64,000 nt of DNA from Acidimicrobiaceae bacterium (GCA_020637295.1 JACJWF010000001.1:434001-498000), one strand, 5' to 3'. Positions 18,884 through 27,018 are shown, numbered from the stretch's first letter. The notes: a model not told the origin generated them from the letters alone. Numbers and translations are program-made.

Positions 18884-19114
18884 TCAGTCGTTGTCCAGCT
18901 TGTCCACCACATGGTGGAGGGCGTCGGCGATCTTGCCCTTGATGCCGCCCTCCGCGGCTTCCTCCTCGAGGCGGGCGTCGATCAGGCCGAGCTCGGCCCG
19001 AGCCTGGTCGATGACGCCGATCTTGCCGTCGTGGTCGGCGTCGAAGATCTCCAGTTCGAGCTCCTCGTCCGTGAGTTCCTCGTCCGCGCCTGTGGTGCTC
19101 TCGTCGTTCGACAT
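18884..19114 (-). CDS. Small acidic protein with one EF-hand-like loop
   Basis: A 76-residue, very acidic protein. Residues 29-40 read 'DADHDGKIGVID', matching the EF-hand calcium loop pattern DxDxDGxIxxxE/D, with aspartate at the twelfth position. The helix before it is 'TDEELELEIF' and the C-terminal half ('GIKGKIADALHHVVDKLDND') is an amphipathic helix. A single loop could bind Ca2+ if the protein dimerises. No signal peptide is visible, so it is probably cytoplasmic. It lies 25 nt downstream of the methyltransferase gene at 19140 on the same strand. No known function. Confidence 0.65.
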   Translation of the reverse strand: MSNDESTTGADEELTDEELELEIFDADHDGKIGVIDQARAELGLIDARLEEEAAEGGIKGKIADALHHVVDKLDND

Positions 19115-19139
19115 ACCCGCAGTATCGCGCCGCCGCTGG

Positions 19140-19790
19140 TCAACGGATGAACGTGAACAGCGGTTCGGCCGGCGGCCCGGTCGGCCCGGTCTGCCCGGTC
19201 GGCCCGGTCGTCGTGCCGACGCGGCTCCAGCCGACCGACCACTCGCCCGGCCCGGGCGACTCGAAGCCGGCCTCGATGCAACCGGCGGCGGTGAACGACT
19301 GGCGGATGGTCGGCGTCAGGTCCGGTTCCCGCCGGTGGCGGCTCCAGATCACGATGGCACCTGCCGCGGCCAGCGACGGGACGGCGGCAACCGTGGCACG
19401 GACGTCCTCGTCGCTGATGTTGCCGAAGATCCCCACCAGGAGGAGGAGATCGACCGGCGTGCCGTCGAACCAGTTCGACGGGCGGGCGGCGTCGCCACAC
19501 ACCACCCGCATGCCGGGTGCCGTGGTGGCGAGGTGCCCGGTGGCCTGTTCGGCCAGTTCCCGGTCCAGCTCCACCGCCACGCCGGTGAGGTCTGCGCCCC
19601 TGGGGTGCCCGGCCGCCGCGCCCGCCAGGTCCTCCGCGGTGCCCGCGCACAGCGACAGGCAGCGGATCGGCCCCGCCGGCGCAGCATCCATCGTGTCGCG
19701 GACGATCGCGCTGACGCAGGCCCGGCGGGCGAGCAGGGGGTGCGCCGGGTCGCCGTAGGCGGCGTGCCACCGGTGCCAGTCGAACCCCAT
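19140..19790 (-). CDS. Methyltransferase-fold protein with Gly-Pro-rich tail
   Basis: A 216-residue protein with a Rossmann-like methyltransferase core: 'CLSLCAGTAEDL' as the SAM loop, 'GVAVELDRELAEQA' as the acidic strand, 'VVCGDAARPSNWF', and 'LVGIFGNISDEDVRATVAAV'. 'RREPDLTPTIRQSF' follows the last core strand. The C terminus carries 'TTTGPTGQTGPTGPP', a collagen-like TGP run in an otherwise globular protein. TAGCGT lies 7 nt before the ATG at 19790, supporting this start over longer in-frame readings through the repeat region. Substrate unknown. Confidence 0.72.
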   Translation of the reverse strand: MGFDWHRWHAAYGDPAHPLLARRACVSAIVRDTMDAAPAGPIRCLSLCAGTAEDLAGAAAGHPRGADLTGVAVELDRELAEQATGHLATTAPGMRVVCGDAARPSNWFDGTPVDLLLLVGIFGNISDEDVRATVAAVPSLAAAGAIVIWSRHRREPDLTPTIRQSFTAAGCIEAGFESPGPGEWSVGWSRVGTTTGPTGQTGPTGPPAEPLFTFIR

Positions 19791-19797
19791 GCAGCGG

Positions 19798-19803
19798 ACG
19801 CTA
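19798..19803 (-). promoter_or_regulatory. -10 hexamer of the methyltransferase-fold gene
   Basis: TAGCGT on the minus strand, 7 nt before ATG 19790. Confidence 0.5.
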
Positions 19804-19864
19804 GCCCCGCCCCGCCTGTCCCCGCCCCGCCACCCCGTTCCCCGCACCGCCCGCCCTTCCCCCC

Positions 19865-20100
19865 ACCCGAAGTTGTCGCGGCCCCGACCGACAGTTTCCG
19901 AGGTCGGTCCGCGACAAGTTCGGCCGGTGGCGAGGATCAGCCCTTCCCCGACCCGAAGTTGTCGCGGCCCCGACCGACAGTTTCCGAGGTCGGTCCGCGA
20001 CAAGTTCGGCCGGTGGCGAGGATCAGCCCCAGAATCCCCCAGGCGTTGGGGGGACGGGTGGCGAGGATCAGCCCCAGAATCCCAGGCGTTGGGGACGGGG
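19865..20100. repeat. Double-hairpin tandem repeats (86-bp period) and a shorter repeat
   Basis: Copies begin at 19865 and 19951. In each, arms GAAGTTGTCGCGG / CCGCGACAAGTTC (one mismatch) at 19869-19921 and 19955-20007 enclose inner arms CCGACC / GGTCGG. Each is followed by ggtggcgaggatcagccc, which occurs a third time at about 20058 with its own ccccagaatcccaggcgttgggg tail. The block fills the 337-nt gap between two minus-strand genes. The palindromes may act as a terminator for the acyl-CoA dehydrogenase transcript. I see no gene in it. Confidence 0.75.
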
Positions 20101-20127
20101 GCGGGGGTGCGAGGAGGTGCGAGTGGG

Positions 20128-21750
20128 TCAGGCGTCGCCGAGGCGGCGGGCGATGACCTTGAGGCACAGGGTCTCGTCGGCGCCTTCGAAGATGCTCAGT
20201 ACGCGGGCGTCGACGAACAGGCGGGACACCACGAACTCCTCGGCGTAGCCCATGCCACCGTGGATCTGCAGGGCCTCGCGGGTGACCCACTCGGCGGCCT
20301 TGCACACATAGGCCTTCACCATGGCGGCCTCGGCCGTGCCCTTGCCGTCGGCCATCATCCGGGCCACCTCGTAGGCGAACTGGCGGCCACCCTGGATCAG
20401 CATGGCCATCCGGCCCAGCTTCACCTGGGTGAGCTCGTAGTCCATGATCGGCGAGCCGAACACCTTGCGGTTCTCGGCGTAGTCCACGGCGGCCTCGTAG
20501 GCGGCCTGCATCACACCCACGGCGCGGGCGGCAGTCTGCAGGCGGCCGTTCTCGAACCCGGCCATCTGCAGGATGAAGCCCTTGCCCATGCCGTCGTCGC
20601 CGCCGACGAGGTTGGCGGCGGGTACCCACCAGTCCTCCAGGGCGATCTCGTAGCTGTGCATGCCGCGGTAGCCGATGGTGTCGATGGCCCGGCCTTCCAT
20701 CTTCCCGACCTTGCCGGCGGCGCCGTCGGTCTGGGCGAACTGGAAGCCGTGCCCCTCGCCACGGGGCTTGGGCACGATGAAGAGGCTGAGGCCGCGGTGG
20801 GTCTTCGACTTGTCCGGGTCGGTGCGGGCCAGCAGCGCGAGGGCGTCGGCCCGGGCGCCGAACGTGCACCACGTCTTCACCCCGTTGATCACGTAGCCGG
20901 GGGTGCCGTCCTGGCCCTCGGCCGGGGTGGCGGTGACCTTGATGTTGGCCACGTCGCTGCCGTAGTCCGGCTCGGTGACGGCCACCGCGGGCATGACCTC
21001 GGCGACCGCCAGCTTGGGCAGCCACTCGGACTTCTGGTCCTCCGTGCCGCCCTTCACCAGGGCGCGGGTGAGGATCTCCGGGCGGGTGATCAGCGAGCCG
21101 CCGATGCCCAGCGAGCCGCGACTGAGCTCCTCCGTGGCCACGACCATGCCGATGTACTCGTTGGGGCCGCCCTCGCTGAACCCGCCGTACTCGGCCGGCA
21201 CGCTGAGGCCGAACGCGCCCATCTCGGCCAGGCCCTGGACGATCTCCTCGGGCACGTCGGCGTTGTGGCGGTGCACATGCTCGGCCTGCGGCTTGATGAC
21301 CTTCTCGGCGAAGCTGCGGAACGTGTCCGCCACCATCTCCATGTCGTCGTCGAGGTGGCGAGGGCCGGGCGTGGTGGCCAGCGAGGCGACGTACTCGGGG
21401 GTGCGGAACGTCTCCAGGAACGGGTGGGCGTTCTTCAAGGGCGCGATCGGCACGCCCCACAGGGCCTCGCGCCCGGCGATGCGGGTGATCAGGTCGTGGA
21501 TCATGTCGGCGGCGAAGCCGCACGCCAGCCGGGCCTCCACGTCGCCCTTCTCGCCGTAGCCGAGCATCGCCCTGGCGGTGCCGACCTGGGCAGCGGCGTG
21601 GGCCAGGTCGTAGGCCAGGACCTGGTTGGCGTCCGGCCCGCCGTTCGCGTGCAGCGTCTGGACGCCGGTGCCGACCACCGAGTCGGCGAGTGCGATGACC
21701 TCTGCGGCGGCGGCGAGATCGGGCGTGGCCAGGGTGGAAGGCGTGCTCAT
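20128..21750 (-). CDS. Long acyl-CoA dehydrogenase, possibly (2S)-methylsuccinyl-CoA dehydrogenase
   Basis: A 540-residue FAD flavoprotein. Residues 1-130 are a helical extension absent from ordinary 380-residue acyl-CoA dehydrogenases. The core then shows 'PAEYGGFSEGG', 'AVTEPDYGSDVANIKVTA', 'TWCTFGARADALALLART', 'GYRGMHSYEIALEDWWVP' and 'QIHGGMGYAEEF', with 'FEGADETLCLKVIARRL' at the end. The length and N-terminal extension match the methylsuccinyl-CoA dehydrogenase (Mcd) branch of the ethylmalonyl-CoA pathway, and the Mcl-type lyase at 14802 is a plausible partner. That specific reaction is inference. TAACGT 8 nt before the ATG supports the start. Confidence 0.8.
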   Translation of the reverse strand: MSTPSTLATPDLAAAAEVIALADSVVGTGVQTLHANGGPDANQVLAYDLAHAAAQVGTARAMLGYGEKGDVEARLACGFAADMIHDLITRIAGREALWGVPIAPLKNAHPFLETFRTPEYVASLATTPGPRHLDDDMEMVADTFRSFAEKVIKPQAEHVHRHNADVPEEIVQGLAEMGAFGLSVPAEYGGFSEGGPNEYIGMVVATEELSRGSLGIGGSLITRPEILTRALVKGGTEDQKSEWLPKLAVAEVMPAVAVTEPDYGSDVANIKVTATPAEGQDGTPGYVINGVKTWCTFGARADALALLARTDPDKSKTHRGLSLFIVPKPRGEGHGFQFAQTDGAAGKVGKMEGRAIDTIGYRGMHSYEIALEDWWVPAANLVGGDDGMGKGFILQMAGFENGRLQTAARAVGVMQAAYEAAVDYAENRKVFGSPIMDYELTQVKLGRMAMLIQGGRQFAYEVARMMADGKGTAEAAMVKAYVCKAAEWVTREALQIHGGMGYAEEFVVSRLFVDARVLSIFEGADETLCLKVIARRLGDA

Positions 21751-21758
21751 GGCCCGCG

Positions 21759-21764
21759 ACGTTA
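21759..21764 (-). promoter_or_regulatory. -10 hexamer of the acyl-CoA dehydrogenase gene
   Basis: TAACGT on the minus strand, 8 nt before ATG 21750. Confidence 0.5.
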
Positions 21765-21831
21765 CTGGTGGCCCCGGCGGCGGTCGAAACGGCCGACGGG
21801 GGTCACAGGGGGTGTGTGCCAGTCTGTCCGG

Positions 21832-22422
21832 ATGCGCATCTGTCTGTACTGCGGCTCGAACACCGGCTCCGACCCTGCCTTCGCCGACGCGGCCCGGCGT
21901 CTGGGCACTGCGCTCGGCAGCCGTGGCATCGGCCTGGTCTACGGCGGTGGCAGCGTCGGGTTGATGGGCCTGGCGGCCGACGCCGCGCTGGCTGCGGGCG
22001 GCGAGGTCATCGGTGTGATCACCGAGCAGTTGATGGGTGCCGAGGTCGGCCACCAGGGCCTCACCTCCATGGAGGTCGTGCCGAGCATGCACGACCGCAA
22101 GGCGCGGATGTGCGACCTCGCCGACGGCTTCGTGGTCCTGCCCGGCGGCTTCGGCACGGTGGACGAGTTCGCCGAGATGCTCACCTGGAACCAGCTGGGC
22201 ATCGTCGCCAAGCCCGTGGTGCTGCTGGACGTCAACGGCTTCTGGGAGCCACTGCTGGCGTGGATGGACCGTGCCGTGGACGCCGGTTTCGTGCGGTCGG
22301 CCCACCGGGTGCTGGCCCAGCGGGCCGTCAGCGTGGACGGGGCGATCGCCATCGCCACGTCCCCCGTGCCGCGCACCCCGCACAAGTGGCTCGATCGGGA
22401 CGCAGCACCGCCCAACCGGTAG
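21832..22422 (+). CDS. LOG-family nucleoside 5'-monophosphate phosphoribohydrolase
   Basis: A 196-residue Rossmann-like protein with the LOG hallmarks 'YGGGSVGLMG' and 'PGGFGTVDEF', plus the catalytic 'MHDRKARM' region. LOG enzymes split ribose-5-phosphate from cytokinin or other purine nucleotides; in actinobacteria they are often cytokinin-producing or nucleotide-salvage enzymes. Length is normal. It is transcribed away from the acyl-CoA dehydrogenase and is followed after 11 nt by the nitroreductase gene. Confidence 0.9.
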   Translation: MRICLYCGSNTGSDPAFADAARRLGTALGSRGIGLVYGGGSVGLMGLAADAALAAGGEVIGVITEQLMGAEVGHQGLTSMEVVPSMHDRKARMCDLADGFVVLPGGFGTVDEFAEMLTWNQLGIVAKPVVLLDVNGFWEPLLAWMDRAVDAGFVRSAHRVLAQRAVSVDGAIAIATSPVPRTPHKWLDRDAAPPNR

Positions 22423-22425
22423 CGT
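22420..22425 (+). promoter_or_regulatory. -10 hexamer of the nitroreductase gene
   Basis: TAGCGT overlapping the LOG gene's stop codon, 8 nt before ATG 22434. The two genes may therefore be transcribed separately. Confidence 0.5.
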
Positions 22426-22433
22426 CCGCCGCC

Positions 22434-23087
22434 ATGGATGTCGCCGAAGCCATGTACCGCCGGATCTCCGTGCGGGACTTCCTGCCCGACCCGGTGGACG
22501 ACGATCTGCTGCGTCGCCTGCTCACCGACGCCTCGTTTGCGGCCAGCGGCGGCAACGTCCAGCCGTGGCGGATCTATGTGGTGAACGGCCCGTCGATGGC
22601 CCGCTTCCGCGAGTACCTCACCACCCAGCCGCCGGTGGAGGAGCCTGAGTACGACATCTACCCGAAGGGCCTGACGGAGCCCTACCGCACCAGCCGCTTC
22701 GAGCTCGGCGAGCAGATGTACGCGCTGATGGGCATCCCCCGCGAGGACAAGCCGGCCCGGCTGCGCCAGTTCGCCCGCAACGGGGACTTCTTCGGCGCCC
22801 CGGCGGGCCTGTTCTGCTTCATCGACCGCCAGATGGGGCCCCCGCAGTGGAGCGACCTCGGCATGTTCCTCCAGTCCTTCATGCTGCTGGCCACGGAGGC
22901 CGGGCTGAGCACGTGTGCGCAGGAGTACTGGTCGGTCCGCCACGGCGCCGTGCAGCAGTTCGTGGGTGCGCCGGAGAACGAGATGCTGTTCTGCGGCGTG
23001 GCCATCGGCTACCCCAACCCGGACAACCCGGTCAACACGCTGCGCTCGGAGCGCACCCCGCTGGACACCTGGGCGACGTTCGTCTGA
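22434..23087 (+). CDS. Nitroreductase-family flavoprotein
   Basis: A 217-residue FMN protein. The N-terminal FMN-binding 'YRRISVRDFLPDPVDDD' has the conserved R-R-S-x-R layout, followed by 'DASFAASGGNVQPWRIYVV' and 'LGMFLQSFMLLATEAGLSTC'. The C-terminal 'GVAIGYPNPDNPVNTLRSER' is typical of actinobacterial nitroreductases. It would reduce nitro, quinone or enone groups using NAD(P)H. Physiological substrate unknown. Confidence 0.88.
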   Translation: MDVAEAMYRRISVRDFLPDPVDDDLLRRLLTDASFAASGGNVQPWRIYVVNGPSMARFREYLTTQPPVEEPEYDIYPKGLTEPYRTSRFELGEQMYALMGIPREDKPARLRQFARNGDFFGAPAGLFCFIDRQMGPPQWSDLGMFLQSFMLLATEAGLSTCAQEYWSVRHGAVQQFVGAPENEMLFCGVAIGYPNPDNPVNTLRSERTPLDTWATFV

Positions 23088-23098
23088 ACGTCGGAGCG

Positions 23099-23902
23099 TC
23101 ACGCTCGCGGGTCGGCGGCGGCGGTGACGTCGCGGATGCACCAGTCCATCAGCGCGCCGACGACGGCCATCGTGTCGCTCGTGACCGGCACGCCGGCCTT
23201 CCCGCCGCAAGCGCGTGCGGCCATCGCCGCGTCCAGCGCACCGTGGAACTCCGCCGGGGCGACCTGCAGGCCGTACTGGCCGGCGCCGCGCTTGGACGTC
23301 ACGTCGCCGGTGAACGCCGTGTAGTGCAGGCGTAGGGGCCCGAGGGCACACCAGGCCAGCAACTCGTCGTTCCACTGCGGCGGTGTCGGCCGCGCCACTG
23401 CCTCGAGCACGGAGTTGGCCGTCTCCCGCCAGTAGCTCTGCAGGTTGCCGACGACCCAGCGGACTCGTGCCTCCACGTCGGTGGGGATGCCGATGCGCTC
23501 CGGCCGCGGGCCGCGGACGGTGACCCCGTACGTGGCCAGCGTGTACCAGGTGACCGGGTTGATCTCGAAGCACTCGCCGTCGTGGTGCAGCTCGCCCTGG
23601 AGCGTCCACGGGCGGTGCAGGCCGGTGGCCGGCTCCACCACCAGGTCGCCCCATGCCAGGTAGGGGCCGTCGATGTGGGGGAGGGGCTGGTGCTCGGCCA
23701 GGAGCGCGTGCGCGGTGACCAGAGTGCGGAAGTCCTCGTCCGTCGCCGGGTCGGCGGTGACCACGACGACGTCGATGTCGCTGACGCCCTCCACCCAGTC
23801 GTCGAGCGCGTAGGACCCGACCACGTACAGCCCCTCCACCAGCCCCGGTGCGGTGGCGTCGAGGATCTCCACGTAGGTGCCGAGGGCGGTGGCGACGTCC
23901 AT
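23099..23902 (-). CDS. AadA-like nucleotidyltransferase
   Basis: A 267-residue protein with the polymerase-beta-fold core 'LYVVGSYALDDWVEGVSDIDVVVV' (about residues 26-49; G-S then DxD metal ligands), followed by a helical C-terminal domain like that of aminoglycoside adenylyltransferases. The catalytic glutamate candidate lies in the 'GDLVVEP' strand. It could adenylylate aminoglycosides, but chromosomal homologues without tested resistance are common. The ATG at 23902 is preferred over 23944 because TACCGT lies exactly 7 nt upstream and the longer form would overlap the divergent gene's start. Confidence 0.72.
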   Translation of the reverse strand: MDVATALGTYVEILDATAPGLVEGLYVVGSYALDDWVEGVSDIDVVVVTADPATDEDFRTLVTAHALLAEHQPLPHIDGPYLAWGDLVVEPATGLHRPWTLQGELHHDGECFEINPVTWYTLATYGVTVRGPRPERIGIPTDVEARVRWVVGNLQSYWRETANSVLEAVARPTPPQWNDELLAWCALGPLRLHYTAFTGDVTSKRGAGQYGLQVAPAEFHGALDAAMAARACGGKAGVPVTSDTMAVVGALMDWCIRDVTAAADPRA

Positions 23903-23909
23903 CTGCGGG

Positions 23910-23934
23910 ACGGTATCGCGGGCGCTGTTACCGT
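23910..23934. promoter_or_regulatory. Divergent pair of leaderless -10 hexamers
   Basis: TACCGT occurs on the minus strand (23915-23910, 7 nt before ATG 23902) and on the plus strand (23929-23934, 8 nt before ATG 23943). Both genes are thus served from a 40-nt gap, and the two promoters would compete for polymerase. Confidence 0.55.
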
Positions 23935-23942
23935 CGCCGGTC

Positions 23943-24923
23943 ATGACCGGAATCGACCGTGCGGCCGTGCAGGCCGCGTCCGACGCCCTCTTCGCCCCCG
24001 ATGCCCCGCACGGCCTGACGCTGGCGCTCGTCGTGCAGCACCGGGGCGAGGTGGTCCACGAGCGCTACGGCCGCCAGCCGGACACCCCGTTCGGGCCGGG
24101 CGGACCGGTCACCGCTGACACCACGCTGATCTCGTGGAGCATGGCCAAGAGCATCACCCACGCCGCCGTCGGCATCCTCGTGGGGGAGGGGCGGCTGGAC
24201 CTCGATGCGCCGGCACCGGTTGCCGGGTGGGCGGGAACGCCGAAGGCGGCGATCACCCTCCAGCACCTGCTGAACATGATGCCGGGCCTCGAGTTCGTGG
24301 AGGACTACGTGGACGCCGGCGTCAGCCACTGCCTGGAGATGCTGTGGGCGGCCGGCAAGGAGGACATGGCCGCCTACGCCGCCGGCCTGCCGCTGCTGCA
24401 CACGCCAGGGACCGTGTTCAACTACTCGAGCGGCACCACCAACATCGTGTCGCGCATCGTGGGCGACGCAGTCGGTGGCGGCCGGGAGGGGATGGAGCAG
24501 TTCCTCCATGAGCGGATCTTCCGGCCGGCGGGCATGCACTCGGCGATCCCCAAGTTCGACGACGCCGGCACGTTCATCGGCTCCAGCTTCGTCTACGCCA
24601 CGGCGCGGGACTTCGCTCGCTTCGGCGAGTTGTACCGCAATGACGGGGTCGCCGCCGACGGCACCCGCGTGCTGCCCGCCGGCTGGCGCGACCACGCCCG
24701 CACCTTCGCGGCCCACGACCCTGACGGCGTGTTCGACTACGGCGCGCACTGGTGGCTGTGGCCGGACCTTCCCGGCAGCCTGGCCTGCCAGGGGTACGAG
24801 GGCCAGTACACGCTGGTGGTGCCCGACCGCGACCTGGTGGTGGTGCACCTCGGCAAGTCGCCGAGCGACCTGCGCCCGATCGTGGTGGACCGCCTGCGAC
24901 AGATCGTCGCCGCGGCACCGTAG
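23943..24923 (+). CDS. Serine hydrolase (class C beta-lactamase fold)
   Basis: A 326-residue penicillin-binding/esterase-type hydrolase. The SxxK nucleophile motif is 'SWSMAKSITHAAVG' (about residues 66-79), the second motif is 'FNYSSGTTNIVSRI', and the usual HxG/KTG position reads 'ACQGYEGQYT'. No signal peptide is seen, so it is probably an intracellular esterase or D-aminopeptidase rather than a beta-lactamase. The ATG is fixed by the TACCGT hexamer and by the divergent gene. Confidence 0.83.
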   Translation: MTGIDRAAVQAASDALFAPDAPHGLTLALVVQHRGEVVHERYGRQPDTPFGPGGPVTADTTLISWSMAKSITHAAVGILVGEGRLDLDAPAPVAGWAGTPKAAITLQHLLNMMPGLEFVEDYVDAGVSHCLEMLWAAGKEDMAAYAAGLPLLHTPGTVFNYSSGTTNIVSRIVGDAVGGGREGMEQFLHERIFRPAGMHSAIPKFDDAGTFIGSSFVYATARDFARFGELYRNDGVAADGTRVLPAGWRDHARTFAAHDPDGVFDYGAHWWLWPDLPGSLACQGYEGQYTLVVPDRDLVVVHLGKSPSDLRPIVVDRLRQIVAAAP

Positions 24924-24970
24924 GGGGAGGTAGCCCGCACCACGCGGGCCGGATCGGCTAGCAATGTGGG

Positions 24971-26149
24971 GTGGCGTTCGACCCCGAGGGGCCTCTCACC
25001 GGCGAGCTGCCCCGTGTCAACCCCGACGACACGGGTGGTCCGCCGCGCCCACACAGGTTCCGCCCGCTGCGCCTCAGCCTGAAGCTGGCCGCCATCGCCC
25101 TGGTCATCTACTTCGCCTGGGGGGTCATCCCCGACGTGAAGAAGGCGATGGAGGAACTGCGTTCGGTGAACCCGTTCCTGCTCGGCCTCGGGCTCGGGCT
25201 GCAGCTGGCCGCGCTGTTCTGCTACTCCCTCCTCACCAAGGCTGCGCTCGGCCCGGCGGGCCACATCGTGTCCCGGTGGCGGTTGTTCCGCATCCAGATG
25301 AGCACCAAGGCCCTGTCGAACATCGTGCCCGGCGGCAGCGCGGCCGGCCCGGCACTGGGGTACCGGCTGCTCACCCTGTCCGGTGTGGACGGGCCCAGCG
25401 CCGGGTTCGCCCTGGCAACCGCCGGCCTCGGTTCGGCAGTGGTGCTCAATCTCATCCTGTGGATCGGCCTCATCGCCTCCATCCCCATCCGCGGGGTCAA
25501 CAAGGGGTACGGCGTCGCCGCCATCGCCGGCATCATCGTGATGTTGGTGGCCGGCCTGCTGGTGCTCGGGCTGATGGACGGCCAGGGCCGTGCCGAGCGG
25601 GCCTTCCGCTGGGTGGCGCGCAAGCTGCACCTCAACGAGGACCGCACCGGTGCCGCCGTCCGCCAGATCGCCGAGCGGCTGGAGGACATCATCAGCGACC
25701 GCCAGCTGCTCATCCGGACCGCCAGTTGGGCTGCGGCCAACTGGCTGCTCGACGCTGCCAGCCTGTGGGTGTTCCTCCGCGCCTTCGGCGAGTCGATGGA
25801 CGTCGACGCGCTCATCATCGCCTTCGGTCTGGTCAACATCCTCCAGGTGGTGCCGATCATGCCCGGGGGCCTGGGAATCGTCGAGGGCGCGTACGCCCTG
25901 CAGCTTCCGGCGTTCGGCGTGCCGAAGACCGTCGCCGCACTGGGCGTGGCCAGCTACCGCATCGGCCAGTACTGGATCCCCACCCTGCTGGGCGGCATCC
26001 TCTACGCCACGTTGCGGGTGGGCCCCTGGAGCATCAAGCGTCGCTCGCTGGCCACCTTGCGCGCGCTCGCCGCCGAGTCCGAAGCGAACCCGGAGAGCGT
26101 GCTGGACTTCTCCGCGCGCTTCAGCCGGGGGCGCAAGGCCCAGCAGTGA
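24971..26149 (+). CDS. Lysylphosphatidylglycerol-synthase-like flippase-domain membrane protein
   Basis: A 392-residue integral membrane protein with about eight hydrophobic helices. 'NIVPGGSAAGPALGYRLL' and 'QVVPIMPGGLGIVEGAY' are characteristic of the UPF0104/AglD/MprF flippase domain. The MprF C-terminal aminoacyl-transferase domain is absent, so it probably moves or exports a lipid-linked compound rather than modifying phosphatidylglycerol. The GTG start gives a short polar leader (residues 1-30). The stop codon overlaps the ATG of the mutY-like gene (TGATG). Confidence 0.82.
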   Translation: MAFDPEGPLTGELPRVNPDDTGGPPRPHRFRPLRLSLKLAAIALVIYFAWGVIPDVKKAMEELRSVNPFLLGLGLGLQLAALFCYSLLTKAALGPAGHIVSRWRLFRIQMSTKALSNIVPGGSAAGPALGYRLLTLSGVDGPSAGFALATAGLGSAVVLNLILWIGLIASIPIRGVNKGYGVAAIAGIIVMLVAGLLVLGLMDGQGRAERAFRWVARKLHLNEDRTGAAVRQIAERLEDIISDRQLLIRTASWAAANWLLDAASLWVFLRAFGESMDVDALIIAFGLVNILQVVPIMPGGLGIVEGAYALQLPAFGVPKTVAALGVASYRIGQYWIPTLLGGILYATLRVGPWSIKRRSLATLRALAAESEANPESVLDFSARFSRGRKAQQ

Positions 26150-26982
26150 TGCTCGCCGGCGACCTCCTCGCCTGGGGGTTGCCGAGGCTCCGCGACCTGC
26201 CCTGGCGGCGCACCCGCGACCCGTGGGCGGTCTTGGTCAGCGAGGTGATGCTGCAACAGACCCAGGTGCCCCGCGTCATCCCCAAGTGGCAGGCGTTCAT
26301 GGCGGCGTATCCGGCAACTGCCGACTGCGCGGCCGCCCCGCTGGGCGATGTGCTGCGCCTGTGGCAGGGCCTCGGCTACCCGCGCCGGGCCCGCAACCTG
26401 CACGCTGCGGCGGCGCAGGTGGAGGCACTCGGCGGCTTCCCCACCACGCTGGACGGGCTGCTGGCGCTGCCGGGGGTGGGGCAGTACACGGCACGCGCCG
26501 TGCTGGCGTTCGCCTTCGAGGCAGACGCCGCCGTGGTGGACACCAACATCGCCCGCGTGCACGCCCGGGTCGCCGGCCGCCGGCTGACGTCGGGGGAGGT
26601 GCAGCGTGCCGCCGACGCCGCACTGCCCCGCGGCCAGGCGTGGGCGTGGAACCAGTGCCTGATGGACCTCGGCGCGACGGTCTGCCGCCCGCAGGCGCCG
26701 CAGTGCGCGGAGTGCCCGCTGCTCGCCAGGTGCGCGTGGCACGGGCAGGGTGAGGACCCCGCCCCGGGATCGGCCGGTGTCAGCCGCCCGCAGGCCCGCT
26801 TCGACGGCAGCGACCGCCAGGCCCGCGGCCGCCTGCTGAAGGCGCTGGCGGCAGGCCCGGTGCCGAAGGCCGAGATCGCCGCGGTGATGGCGCGCCCGGC
26901 AGCGAACGCCGCCGCCCTCGCCGACGCGCTGATGGCCGAGGGCCTCTGCGTCGCCGAGGGGGACCGGGTGCGCTTGCCCTGA
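26149..26982 (+). CDS. mutY: Adenine DNA glycosylase, short form without NUDIX domain
   Basis: A 277-residue base-excision glycosylase removing adenine from A:8-oxoG pairs. 'VSEVMLQQTQVPRVIPKW' contains the catalytic E32. The helix-hairpin-helix 'LLALPGVGQYTARAVLAF' is followed by catalytic D131 in 'VVDTNIARV'. The [4Fe-4S] loop has cysteines spaced x6, x2 and x5 ('CRPQAPQCAECPLLARC'). The usual C-terminal NUDIX-like 8-oxoG recognition domain (about 100 residues) is missing. In its place are about 60 residues resembling a small winged helix ('GRLLKALAAGPVPKAEIAAV'). It is translated with the flippase-domain gene. Confidence 0.88.
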   Translation: MLAGDLLAWGLPRLRDLPWRRTRDPWAVLVSEVMLQQTQVPRVIPKWQAFMAAYPATADCAAAPLGDVLRLWQGLGYPRRARNLHAAAAQVEALGGFPTTLDGLLALPGVGQYTARAVLAFAFEADAAVVDTNIARVHARVAGRRLTSGEVQRAADAALPRGQAWAWNQCLMDLGATVCRPQAPQCAECPLLARCAWHGQGEDPAPGSAGVSRPQARFDGSDRQARGRLLKALAAGPVPKAEIAAVMARPAANAAALADALMAEGLCVAEGDRVRLP

Positions 26983-27018
26983 CCCGGCCCGCCGCGACGC
27001 CGGCTGCTCAGCCGCCGA

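Noticed and set aside
19140..20003. A longer methyltransferase reading through the palindromic repeats
   Set aside because: The added 71 codons are low-complexity repeat translation; TAGCGT sits 7 nt before ATG 19790.
20128..22383. A 751-codon acyl-CoA dehydrogenase
   Set aside because: The extension is antisense to the LOG gene; TAACGT 8 nt before ATG 21750 marks the true start.
23903..23944. Start of the nucleotidyltransferase at 23944
   Set aside because: It would overlap the divergent gene's start codon and includes the TACCGT hexamer placed 7 nt before ATG 23902.
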